Below are positions 16,897 through 25,958 of a DNA stretch of 64,000 nucleotides, piece after piece. The position numbers and the translations under genes are program-made. The notes under the pieces were generated by a model, which saw nothing but the letters and a program-made list of their open reading frames with translations, searched no databases and was not told the DNA's origin. Numbering within the stretch: position 1 is the stretch's first letter; the number at the start of each line of letters is the position of its first letter. The DNA comes from Flavobacteriales bacterium (GTDB lineage Bacteria > Bacteroidota > Bacteroidia > Flavobacteriales > CAJXXR01). The stretch spans positions 144,940 to 208,939 of the forward strand of contig JAOAQX010000003.1 of NCBI GenBank assembly GCA_025210805.1, written 5' to 3'.

Positions 16897-19158
16897 TTAT
16901 TGAATAACCCATTTTTGAGTTTTAAACACTCCATTTTTCTCTAACCTAATGAAATAAGTTCCATTAGAAAAAAGAGGAATCTCCGAGTGTTCTTCAATAT
17001 TATTTCTTTCAAAAATCTTTTTTCCTTCTACAGACCAGATAGATACATGAATATTCTCTCCTGTATTTATTAGTAGAATTCCTGATTTAGTTCCAACAAA
17101 TTGAATCCCTTCTAATTCGTTTTCTTCAACGGATACATTGTTATGATTAGAAACGAAATCAACAGTTGTTATTCCTCCAATATTTCCTTTTAAATCGACT
17201 ACTTGAGAAGATGTTAACGTATGAGTTCCCACTGTTTGGTTCAGGATCGTCATGATTAACTTTGTTTTCTCAAGTGCGTGTTGATTAATTGAGGTAATTT
17301 GAATTCCATTATTAATACTAAAATTAGCCAAAGTCTCTGCTGATACTTCTTCCGTAGCTTCATTAAACCATACGTTTAAGTATCCTTTTGCTGGACTTTC
17401 TGCTTTAAGTAATCTAGGACCAGAAGTATCAACTGGAGCCGAAATATCTTCTGCAAATCTTAACTCAACTTTGAATTCATCAAAATTATAATTTAAAACA
17501 CCTGAGATATCATAACTTTCTCCTTGAGTAGGATCAAAAGAATAAACTGAAGAATTGTGGATTAATGCATCTCCTGATCCATCACTCACTTTCCACATTC
17601 CAAATCCTACATCTTCGTTTACACAAGTTGCATCGCTTAATTTTACAAGTACAGATTCATAATCTTCGGCAGAAGCATTTCCTGTAGAAATATCACCGGT
17701 GTTTACAAATTGAAAATTTGGAAGTGGGTGATTATTTGAGATAATATTTACTAAGCTTACATCCACTACTTCTGTAAGATTATGATACTCGGTAATTTTT
17801 CCTGTGATGATTACACTATCACCAATAGCAGGAAAGCTTGGTGCATCATATACATATATTCCTGATCTCAAAGAATCTGATTCTTGCACAAAGAAACTAT
17901 TTCCAAAAACTCCTGTTACGATTCCTGTTACAGATCGCTCTACATTATTGGCTGCATTTGTTGTAGTATTTCCTTGTGAAACAATCTTCCAAGCCATTGG
18001 TGAATGTACTCCTGTTCCTTGAATGGCACGTATTGACGTAATGGTTCCGTTAAATGGTTCTGATTGAATCTTAAATCTATGAGAGATATAACTACCATTA
18101 TTTCCTGTAGATCTAATTCTGAATTTTACTTGAGCAGAATATACTTGAGCTGGAATTTGAGCCGTATAACTCGTCCCATTCTGTGTCATAGTAACCGAAT
18201 TTGTAGAGTCTAATACGTCATTCCAGTTATTTCCCCAATAAAGTGTAAGATCAGAAGAGTTCCCTCCTGTAAAATCTACAGTAACGGTAATAATGTCTCC
18301 TTGAGTAGGAGCTGAAGGACTTATTGCTAGATTACTAAATGAACCTACAAAAGCTGAATTTGTACCAAAAACGATATGTGCTAGTTCTGGATGATCAATA
18401 AATGGATTTCTATTTTGCTGCCAGTTTTCTATAATATCATTTCTATTGAGTTCAAATGCATCTACTGGATCATTTAAATGCCATTGGAGAAGAGTAGAAA
18501 GTCTTCCTAATTCTGCATTAGGAAATGTATTAATCGCTTCCACTAATTCTAAATCTGGCTCTGCATTTCCCACAGCACTATTACCACCTTCATATCTTGC
18601 TGCCATATAAAACATCATTCTGGCTACATCTCCTTTTACGGCATCTCTAGGCTCCCATGTGTTGTTGGTAGATTTACACTGCGTAGGTGTCGATCCGTTA
18701 TTTACGATGGTTCCTCCATTATCAAAATCTTTATAAGACCTTGCAGAGTTCATTGTCATATCTACAGGACGCAAGTGATGAGCATCTGTATTGGCTCCTT
18801 TTACTCCAAAAACACCATTAGGACCAAAATTTCCATGAGACTTTGGCCAAGTATGCTCTCTATTCCAGTAATCATACATCCCTGGATCTGTTGGATCATT
18901 TGCAAAATCCCATTTGCTAATAGAATTCCCGGTGTACATCAAGATGATATTATTAGCATTCGCAGGATCCACATCAGCTTGTCTAATGATTGTTTTGATG
19001 GTTCCGTATTCAAATTCTGAATGATCATCTATTAGATCATGTAAAGTGGTTTTAAGAGTCGTACCTGTTTGACCGTAGGTATTCTCGTAGTAGTTTAAGT
19101 TTTGGGCAGATAAACCAAAACTTGTAGCAAATGCTGCTAGTATGAGTATTTTTTTCAT
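16897..19158 (-). CDS. Secreted EndA/NucM-type endonuclease I with T9SS type A tail
   Basis: 753 residues. A signal peptide (KKILILAAFATSFGLSAQ) is followed by an endonuclease I domain of ~230 residues with the active-site motif NREHTWPKSHGNFG, plus DAHHLRPVD and NSARSYKDFDNG. A beta-sandwich/OB-like region of about 400 residues follows and the last ~75 residues form a type A sorting domain ending in a short basic motif (FIRLEKNGVFKTQKWVIQ). The enzyme should cut DNA non-specifically outside the cell. It is 12 bases upstream of nothing on its own strand but directly follows the TonB-dependent receptor gene at 19171, so the two may be one transcript. Confidence 0.92.
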   Translation of the reverse strand: MKKILILAAFATSFGLSAQNLNYYENTYGQTGTTLKTTLHDLIDDHSEFEYGTIKTIIRQADVDPANANNIILMYTGNSISKWDFANDPTDPGMYDYWNREHTWPKSHGNFGPNGVFGVKGANTDAHHLRPVDMTMNSARSYKDFDNGGTIVNNGSTPTQCKSTNNTWEPRDAVKGDVARMMFYMAARYEGGNSAVGNAEPDLELVEAINTFPNAELGRLSTLLQWHLNDPVDAFELNRNDIIENWQQNRNPFIDHPELAHIVFGTNSAFVGSFSNLAISPSAPTQGDIITVTVDFTGGNSSDLTLYWGNNWNDVLDSTNSVTMTQNGTSYTAQIPAQVYSAQVKFRIRSTGNNGSYISHRFKIQSEPFNGTITSIRAIQGTGVHSPMAWKIVSQGNTTTNAANNVERSVTGIVTGVFGNSFFVQESDSLRSGIYVYDAPSFPAIGDSVIITGKITEYHNLTEVVDVSLVNIISNNHPLPNFQFVNTGDISTGNASAEDYESVLVKLSDATCVNEDVGFGMWKVSDGSGDALIHNSSVYSFDPTQGESYDISGVLNYNFDEFKVELRFAEDISAPVDTSGPRLLKAESPAKGYLNVWFNEATEEVSAETLANFSINNGIQITSINQHALEKTKLIMTILNQTVGTHTLTSSQVVDLKGNIGGITTVDFVSNHNNVSVEENELEGIQFVGTKSGILLINTGENIHVSIWSVEGKKIFERNNIEEHSEIPLFSNGTYFIRLEKNGVFKTQKWVIQ

Positions 19159-19170
19159 GTTCGTTCCTTT

Positions 19171-21792
19171 TTAGAGTGTAATTTTTATCGAAGTAGATAA
19201 GTTTCTTCCAGCTCCGAAGAATACAGATGCCGAAGCAGCATCATTATTGTTTATTTGACCGTCAATCATGTAACGGGCGTTGTTTCGAGCATCCGAAATA
19301 TATTTCGTATCTAAGACATTGAATAAACTAAATTGCCAAGCTACTTTATGCTTTTTAATTTTGAAATTATACCCTAAAAACAAGTCGAATCTCCCGTAGT
19401 CTGGAATTCTCCAAGGCTCTATTGGCTTATAGTTATCTCCTAAATTGTCTGCTGTTGGCTCTGGATTATAATCAGAAAAATAGCGAGCATTATAACCATA
19501 TTTCAAACGAACATAAGCACCTTTAATTGGTTTTACATTCAGCGAAGCACCTAATTGTGTTTGTGGAGCATCTCCAACGTGAACTCCGTCAAAAGAAAAG
19601 GTTTGGTCTGAAGATTCTGTGACACCAGTTTGCTGGTTATACACTTCTATACCTACATTTTTTGAAGTCCAAACCCAGTCACCTATCGAAACAGTTCCTT
19701 GTAAATCCACTTTTGGGGTAATTTTATAAACTCCATCTATTTCTACTCCCATGTGGCGTGCGTCTAATCCTGGAAGTACAAAGAAAATATTATCTTCACC
19801 AGGTACTTTTATATTGTTTACAGGTTTCCCATTCCATAACGTATAGTATGCATTGGCATCAATAGTAAATTTTGACGAACCAAAATGATACCCAAGTTCT
19901 GCAGCCGTTACAACTTCGTTATCTGTATGTGCTCTAAAGTCTGTTGTATATCCGTTAAAAATAAATTTTGAAGGTCTAGCTTTATTCAAGTATCCAACAT
20001 TTACAAAAATATTAGAGTTTTCATCAAGATTGTAATTTGCTCCTGTTTTTACGGTAAACCCAATTTTATTTTTCGTTTCAGATTCTTCATTACTATAATA
20101 ATCTTCTTTTCTAAAGGAAATATTAGATACCGATAAATTTAAGAAACCGCTTAAAGCACCTTCTGTATATTCTGCTTGACCGAATAATCCTGCCCAGTTT
20201 ACAAACACAGAGTTATTAAAATCTAAGGTATCACCTTCTTTTACAAGAACATCTTTTTGATTTGGATCGCTTACATAATCTCCTCCTAAAAGGTCATGAA
20301 CTGTTTTAAAGTGTTTTCCTTCATAGGTTCTTAAATCAAGACCTCCTGATAGGTTCCAAGCATCATTCATCTGGTAATCAACCTTTGATAATAATCCTCC
20401 CCAAACGTGCTCATTATGATTTGCAATCAAAAAAGTATTTGATTTATGTAGATTTCCTGTTTTTTCAATTGGATTTCTAGCATTCTGATCATAAAAAGGT
20501 TGTAAATCTATGAGTCCATTTTCATCATAATATTTTGCACCTACAGTACTGTTTATATTGGTTCCCCCTCCTTTTCCAATAGATAAATAAAGAGCATTAT
20601 TGATCACTAAATCATCATTAACTAAATAGGTATGGTTAAGGTTCAATTGAGGCTTCATATAGAAGTTCTTTCTCACAGTTAATGCTTCTTTGTCAACAAA
20701 ATTATTATATCGACTTCTTTTAATATATCCCCAATCTCTATTGTATGCTCTTCCTAAGTTTACTGGTTGAACAGAAAGATACTTAGAAGTGTCTATTCCT
20801 TGTTCGTGTGCATATTCTGAATCATAAGCTAAAATTCTTTGTTGAGAACTTCTTTGTGCATGTTCTTGGGGTGCAATAAATCCTGAAAGAGATAAGATAT
20901 GGTTGTCCCATTTTTTTGTTCCTTTTGCGTAAGCAAAAAATCCTTCTACACCTGAATTATCTGTATAGTTTTCTCCCTTTTTATAAGAAAAAGCACCTGT
21001 AAAATTCCATCCTTTTTCGCTCATTCCAGAATTATATCCAATATTGGTTGTGGATTTACCCCATTGATTAAATGCTTGACGAACTTTGAGATATTTTTTA
21101 GACTCCGTATCATTCGTTAGGATATTAATAGTTCCTCCCACAGAAGGAATAGAAAGTTTTGAAGCAGATAAACCTCTCTGAACTTGCATACGTTTTGTAA
21201 CAATATCTAGACCGAACCAGTTTGACCAATATACAGCTCCATTCTCCATGTCATTTACAGGAATTCCATCAATAAGAACAGCCATGTTTTCTTGTTTGAA
21301 TCCTCGAATATTGATTCGAGCATCTCCATCTCCACCTCCACTCTGTGTGGCATATACACCAGGGGTTTGGTTAAGAACCAATGGAAGATCTCTTCCTCCT
21401 AGCTCTTCAGTAATTTTTTTGGGAGTAATAGAAGTAAAAGCTACAGGTGTTTTACGTTCTTGTGCAATATCGGCTACGAGGGTAACTTCATCTAGAATTT
21501 CTGGTTGTAAATTAATTACCAGATTTTGGGTATTATTTGAAACCGAAACATTCCTTATAACACTTTTGTAACCAACATAGCTTACAGTCAGTTTATATTC
21601 CCCATTTGGTACACTCATGGAGAATTTACCATTGATATCTGTGACAACACCTTTATTTTCTCCGTACATAATACTTGCCGAGATTAGTGTTTCACTTGTT
21701 CTTGCATCTTTTACTACTCCTTTGATGAGTCCTTGTGCATTTACAAGGGTAACGCAAAAGAAAAGAATGCTAATGAATAAGAGCTTTTTCAT
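19171..21792 (-). CDS. TonB-dependent outer membrane receptor with carboxypeptidase-regulatory-like domain
   Basis: 873 residues from ATG 21792, chosen for the signal peptide MKKLLFISILFFCVTLVNAQ. After it comes a CarboxypepD_reg-like domain (GLIKGVVKDARTSETLISA, GKFSMSVPNGEYKLTVSY), a plug domain (INIRGFKQENMAVLIDGIP) and a 22-strand-type barrel ending in NLSTSIKITL. The ligand is not evident. Its neighbours are a secreted nuclease and a lamin-tail protein, suggesting uptake of products of extracellular polymer breakdown, but this is inference. Confidence 0.9.
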   Translation of the reverse strand: MKKLLFISILFFCVTLVNAQGLIKGVVKDARTSETLISASIMYGENKGVVTDINGKFSMSVPNGEYKLTVSYVGYKSVIRNVSVSNNTQNLVINLQPEILDEVTLVADIAQERKTPVAFTSITPKKITEELGGRDLPLVLNQTPGVYATQSGGGDGDARINIRGFKQENMAVLIDGIPVNDMENGAVYWSNWFGLDIVTKRMQVQRGLSASKLSIPSVGGTINILTNDTESKKYLKVRQAFNQWGKSTTNIGYNSGMSEKGWNFTGAFSYKKGENYTDNSGVEGFFAYAKGTKKWDNHILSLSGFIAPQEHAQRSSQQRILAYDSEYAHEQGIDTSKYLSVQPVNLGRAYNRDWGYIKRSRYNNFVDKEALTVRKNFYMKPQLNLNHTYLVNDDLVINNALYLSIGKGGGTNINSTVGAKYYDENGLIDLQPFYDQNARNPIEKTGNLHKSNTFLIANHNEHVWGGLLSKVDYQMNDAWNLSGGLDLRTYEGKHFKTVHDLLGGDYVSDPNQKDVLVKEGDTLDFNNSVFVNWAGLFGQAEYTEGALSGFLNLSVSNISFRKEDYYSNEESETKNKIGFTVKTGANYNLDENSNIFVNVGYLNKARPSKFIFNGYTTDFRAHTDNEVVTAAELGYHFGSSKFTIDANAYYTLWNGKPVNNIKVPGEDNIFFVLPGLDARHMGVEIDGVYKITPKVDLQGTVSIGDWVWTSKNVGIEVYNQQTGVTESSDQTFSFDGVHVGDAPQTQLGASLNVKPIKGAYVRLKYGYNARYFSDYNPEPTADNLGDNYKPIEPWRIPDYGRFDLFLGYNFKIKKHKVAWQFSLFNVLDTKYISDARNNARYMIDGQINNNDAASASVFFGAGRNLSTSIKITL

Positions 21793-21841
21793 AATGAGTC
21801 TTTTGTGAAGATTTCCTCTGTTTGGTGGTGTTTTTAAAGAC

Positions 21842-21890
21842 AAAAAAGCCGGTTGGGTAAGACTTCTGTCCACCTAACCGGTCATTTTTT
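21842..21890 (-). terminator. Rho-independent terminator after the lamin-tail gene
   Basis: On the minus strand the arms CCGGTTAGGT and ACCCAACCGG pair with one mismatch, enclose a smaller GAC/GTC stem, and are followed by CTTTTTTG. It lies between the lamin-tail gene and the receptor gene, so the receptor is probably transcribed from its own promoter or by read-through. Confidence 0.8.
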
Positions 21891-21906
21891 AATTCTTCAT
21901 CCTTAT

Positions 21907-22836
21907 CTATTGGATATTTACTTTAGAAGAAGAAACTGTATTTTCAGTTGACGTAAGCTTCAAAATATAAATACCTTTTAAGCTTTCAACTGGAATTTCT
22001 AATTGATTACTTTCCGCTGAAACGGTTTTTACATGTTGTCCTGCAGTATTAAACAATTGTACGTTTTTAATTTCAGTTGCTGCTCCAATGTTTAAAAGTC
22101 CATTGTTTGCAAATGCAATAAAACTAAATGCTTGATATTCGTTTACGTTAAGTACTAATTCAGTCCAATCAGAATCATCAGTGTTTCCACATTCACAAGT
22201 GTGCTTCCCTAGATTTCCTGTATAGTTAATTGCATTTGAATCATACTCTAATGCTGGGTTGAAAAAGCTTGGGTTCGCAGTGATTCCTTTTTTTACTGTT
22301 GCTTTTCTTACCAAAGTATGGTTTGAAGTCCATGAAAGAAAGAAATTGTTATCGTCTGCTTTGTAATCTAAAGCTGCAGAATCACACCATCCTTCTCCTG
22401 GGTCTTCTCCTATTTTTCCAAAGATATCAACGATAGTTCCGTCAATTTTCTCAAGAGTCATAGCATCGTTACCATTAAAAAACATCGGTGAAGTTGCATA
22501 AATTCCTGTTCCTTGAATATCTGCATAAGCAAATAATTTAGGGTCAACAGTTCCAAAACCTCCGTCTTCTTTTTCTCCATTTGATACAACAACTACATCT
22601 TTCGACTTAACTACTCCAGAAAGTTGTAGCTCTGTGTCAGCAAGACCCTGTCCATTTTTATATCTTTTGATATAATAAGTTGATAAATCAACATTCTCCC
22701 CTTTAGGATTGTAAATTTCTAAAGCTTTGTTTTTACTAGATCCCTCAATGTACTCTGAGAAAAATAGCTCTGAACAATCTTGTGCGTTTACAGCACTTAG
22801 GCTTAATGCCAATGCAGAAAATAATATTTTCTTCAT
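21907..22836 (-). CDS. Lamin-tail-domain secreted protein with T9SS type A tail
   Basis: 309 residues. Signal peptide MKKILFSALALSLSAVNAQ; lamin-tail (LTD) domain from about residue 20 to 160, recognised by LFFSEYIEGSSKNKALEIYNP, STYYIKRYKNG and GNDAMTLEK; a type A sorting tail in the last ~75 residues (FSFIAFANNGLLNIGAATEI, ESLKGIYILKL). LTD domains in bacteria are often linked to secreted nucleases or phosphatases and may bind polymers. Here it is a stand-alone module next to the EndA-type nuclease gene. Confidence 0.88.
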   Translation of the reverse strand: MKKILFSALALSLSAVNAQDCSELFFSEYIEGSSKNKALEIYNPKGENVDLSTYYIKRYKNGQGLADTELQLSGVVKSKDVVVVSNGEKEDGGFGTVDPKLFAYADIQGTGIYATSPMFFNGNDAMTLEKIDGTIVDIFGKIGEDPGEGWCDSAALDYKADDNNFFLSWTSNHTLVRKATVKKGITANPSFFNPALEYDSNAINYTGNLGKHTCECGNTDDSDWTELVLNVNEYQAFSFIAFANNGLLNIGAATEIKNVQLFNTAGQHVKTVSAESNQLEIPVESLKGIYILKLTSTENTVSSSKVNIQ

Positions 22837-22930
22837 AATCTGATGTTTGTGTTTAGAATATGCTGCAAAAGTATTATATTTTGACTTCTGTAGTTGTTAA
22901 AAAAGGTACCAATCCATCCAAAAATAACAA

Positions 22931-23986
22931 TTACTTAACACTTGAATTTTTGTTTGCCAATTGCCCACAAGCTGCATCAATGTCTTTCCCTCTACTTCTA
23001 CGAATATTGACAATCAACCTTTTTCCTTCTAAATAATCTTTAAAGGCATCCACTTTTTTGAGATCTGCCTTTTTGAATCCTCCATCATCTATTGGGTTAT
23101 ATTCTAAGATATTTATTTTACAAGGAACTTTTTTAGCAAACTGATGCAAGTGTTTTGCGTCTTCAATGGAATCATTAAAATCTTTGAAAATAATATACTC
23201 TAAGGTAATCTGATTTCCTGTTTGCTCATAATAATACTGTAGCGCTTGAGAAAGAACTTCAAGATTATTTGTCTCATTGATCTGCATGATCTTCGTTCTT
23301 TTCTCATCGGTAGCAGCATGGAGAGAAAGTGCGAGTGGAAAACGTACTTTTTCATCTGCCATTCTTGTAATCATTTTGGCAACACCTGCGGTAGAAAGGG
23401 TAATTCTCCTTGGAGACATTTGCAAACCAATCTCTTGGGTGATTTTTTCGATTCCTTGTTTTACGTTTTTATAATTCATCAAAGGCTCCCCCATTCCCAT
23501 AAGTACAATGTTTGAGAGCTTTTTTTGATAGTATTTTTGTGCAATTTGGTTGATCAACCAAACTTGGTCATATATTTCTGGATAAGTAATATTTCTTTCT
23601 CTCTTGAGTTTTCCTGTTGCACAGAACTCACAAGCTAAAGAACATCCTACCTGAGAGGAAATACAGGCGGTCATTCTATCTCCCGCTGGAATCAAAACTC
23701 CTTCGCATATTTTTCCGTCGTGCAATTCAAAGGCTACTTTGATGGTTTTATCATTACTGATTTGTTCTTCGGCTATTTGCACAGGGTAAATACCAAAGTT
23801 TGTTTCCAAGGTTTGTCTAAGACCTTTTGAAAGATTGGTCATTTCCTCAAAACTACGAGCGCCTTTTACCCAAAGCCACTCTTCTATTTGCTTGGCCCTA
23901 AATTTTTTTTCCCCTAGTGAAACTAGTGATTCTATAAGTTCATCCTTAGAGAAAAGTCTGATGTCTGGTTTGGTTGGTGTTTGCAT
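22931..23986 (-). CDS. rlmN: Dual-specificity 23S rRNA/tRNA adenine C2 methyltransferase RlmN
   Basis: 351 residues. Radical-SAM enzyme that methylates A2503 of 23S rRNA and A37 of some tRNAs. The iron-sulfur cysteines are C115, C119 and C122 in CSLACEFCATGK; GMGEPLMNY and STAGV follow, and a C-terminal cysteine in DIDAACGQL is the methyl-carrying residue. ATG 23986 lies only five bases after a promoter box, so the message is probably leaderless. Confidence 0.96.
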   Translation of the reverse strand: MQTPTKPDIRLFSKDELIESLVSLGEKKFRAKQIEEWLWVKGARSFEEMTNLSKGLRQTLETNFGIYPVQIAEEQISNDKTIKVAFELHDGKICEGVLIPAGDRMTACISSQVGCSLACEFCATGKLKRERNITYPEIYDQVWLINQIAQKYYQKKLSNIVLMGMGEPLMNYKNVKQGIEKITQEIGLQMSPRRITLSTAGVAKMITRMADEKVRFPLALSLHAATDEKRTKIMQINETNNLEVLSQALQYYYEQTGNQITLEYIIFKDFNDSIEDAKHLHQFAKKVPCKINILEYNPIDDGGFKKADLKKVDAFKDYLEGKRLIVNIRRSRGKDIDAACGQLANKNSSVK

Positions 23987-23990
23987 GGTG

Positions 23991-23998
23991 CAAAGGTA
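23991..23998 (-). promoter_or_regulatory. TAnnTTTG promoter box of rlmN
   Basis: The minus strand reads TACCTTTG, matching the Bacteroidota -7 element, followed by CACC and then the rlmN ATG. Transcription would start at or next to the start codon. No clear -33 element was identified. Confidence 0.65.
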
Positions 23999-24036
23999 CA
24001 GTTTTTAAGAATGAAGAAACAGCTTATTCTAAACAC

Positions 24037-24072
24037 AAAAAACCACCTCTTTCAAAGAAAGAGATGGCTTAA
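24037..24072 (-). terminator. Rho-independent terminator of the thioredoxin-like T9SS gene
   Basis: Minus-strand arms CCATCTCTTTC and GAAAGAGGTGG (one G-U pair) with a three-base loop, followed by TTTTTTG. Located just downstream of the gene ending at 24104. Confidence 0.8.
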
Positions 24073-24103
24073 TCAAAAAAAGTGAAAAACTTTTATAGTA
24101 GAA

Positions 24104-25540
24104 TTATCTTACGATAAACTTCTCTGTGTGATTACCGATAGTTACTAAGTAAGTTCCAGAAGCTAAGTTTTGTGTGTCGAAAGTTAAATCTTCAGCTACT
24201 TTTGCAGCGTGAATTGTTTTTCCTTGAATGTCTGTAATAGTTACTGTGTTTCCAATTAATCCTGGATTAGTAATAATTACAAAACTTCCATCTTGGTAAA
24301 TTTTAAATGCACCTTTCATGATTTCATCAATCGATACATTTTCATCAGCCTTAACAAATTTACCTACAGTTCTGAAGTTACCATCAGTATTTTTCACCTC
24401 AGCAATAAGGTTGTTATTCGCATCTTTAACTCTCATATATGCTCCAGAAGCTCCAGCTACTTTCATACCATCACCATAAGAATCACGTAAATAAACTAAA
24501 ACACACTCTCCATTCGTAATATTCTGAGTGTATGAAAAATCTTTATCAGCATCAGGACCACCAGGGTAAAGATTTCCACCACTAATATTCCCTTGATATT
24601 GTGGAGTACTCCACAAAACAGTTGATGTTATTGGGTTAATCAATAAAACACTAGTTTCTGATGGGAAACTATCTGTATGTAAAGTAATATTAAACTCGTT
24701 GAAAGCATCCATTGTAGTTTGATTGATTGATGCATCATCAACGTTATTATATGCCTTATCTGTTCCTGAAGCTGGTGTAAATTCAAACGTCAAATCATTT
24801 GTATTTACACTTGATGATGTAAATGAAGATAAGAAAGTTGAATCAGCCAAAGAAGGTGCTGAAATATTAAATGTATGAACGGTAGTTCCTTGGTGTTTGA
24901 TATCAACTGCACCTGTTGAAGTTGCAGAACCAAAGTTTGTAGCTTTTACAGAAACACCAATTTCGTCATCACAAGCGTAAGAATAATTCGCTGTAATTCC
25001 TATTTCATTTGCTGGCAATTCAACCCCCGTACATCCTTTAAGGGCATTAAAGATACCGATAGGTGTTCTTGGTGAAACCTCTGTCATTGTTCCATCAGGA
25101 CAAATTTTGAAAAGAGTTGGAAAGTAAGTTGCATTAAAAGCCTGAGCTAAAGCACCATCATCAATGATTGGGTAATTAGTTCCTTCAATCCAGTTTCCAA
25201 TAGTTTTAGGTCCTGTACCTTGTAAATCGGCTAAAGTAGTTGAGTTATCTCCTTCTATAAAAAGAACAACTACATCATCTTGACCGTTTGGTCCTAGTAT
25301 TTGATAAGCTGTTTCTAGTCCTTTATTGTTATGTAGAGACCAACATGGTCCACACCACGTTGCAGAAATATCAACTAGCACTGTTTTACCTGCATTCAAA
25401 TATCCTTGGATATCATGAGAGTTTCCGTTAAGATCCGTGTAAGTTCCACTTGGTACAGATGCAGGTGGAGACCATGGGTTTTGAGCAGAAACTACTCCAA
25501 CACTCATTAGTGCTATTGCAGAAAGTAATAATTTCTTCAT
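24104..25540 (-). CDS. Secreted thioredoxin-like protein with T9SS type A tail
   Basis: 478 residues. Signal peptide MKKLLLSAIALMSVGVVSAQ; a thioredoxin-like (TlpA/redoxin) domain at about 25-170 with the redox motif SATWCGPCWSLHN; a beta-rich central region with motifs of pre-peptidase-like/CARDB-type domains (NEIGITANYSYACDDEIG); and a sorting tail (MKGAFKIYQDGSFVIITN, LASGTYLVTIGNHTEKFIVR). Probably an extracellular or surface protein with thiol redox function; the partner is unknown. Confidence 0.87.
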   Translation of the reverse strand: MKKLLLSAIALMSVGVVSAQNPWSPPASVPSGTYTDLNGNSHDIQGYLNAGKTVLVDISATWCGPCWSLHNNKGLETAYQILGPNGQDDVVVLFIEGDNSTTLADLQGTGPKTIGNWIEGTNYPIIDDGALAQAFNATYFPTLFKICPDGTMTEVSPRTPIGIFNALKGCTGVELPANEIGITANYSYACDDEIGVSVKATNFGSATSTGAVDIKHQGTTVHTFNISAPSLADSTFLSSFTSSSVNTNDLTFEFTPASGTDKAYNNVDDASINQTTMDAFNEFNITLHTDSFPSETSVLLINPITSTVLWSTPQYQGNISGGNLYPGGPDADKDFSYTQNITNGECVLVYLRDSYGDGMKVAGASGAYMRVKDANNNLIAEVKNTDGNFRTVGKFVKADENVSIDEIMKGAFKIYQDGSFVIITNPGLIGNTVTITDIQGKTIHAAKVAEDLTFDTQNLASGTYLVTIGNHTEKFIVR

Positions 25541-25958
25541 AAGTTTTTTAGTTTTAGGTTAAATTCTAAGTATAGTCGTCTAATTTCTAAAAAACAATTG
25601 AAATATTTTTGCTTTTTTTAATTTACTGCTGTTTTCATATTGTTAATTAGTATTAAAAGTTTATTTTTTGTTAAGAAAATATTTATATCAACTTTTTTTG
25701 TTCATTTACACACAATTATCACTCATTCAAACCATTACATAACCCTTTTGGTTTTCATTATTTATATATGGAAAATATTATTTAAACGTGGTAGCAAAAA
25801 CATTTACGATCACTCCATTTTTAAATATGTCAATATTTTAAACTGTAAAAAAAACTTTTAAGTTGAATTAACATTCCTAGGTCAAACATCAGGCAATAAA
25901 AGTATTTATAAATTAAGAAAAGATGAAGAAATTGCAGTCTTACTAATCTATTTTGACT
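25541..25958. other. AT-rich divergent intergenic region
   Basis: 418 bases between divergently transcribed T9SS cargo genes. Very AT-rich with long T and A runs; it presumably carries both promoters. I saw no clear TAnnTTTG box, hairpin or gene in it. Confidence 0.5.
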
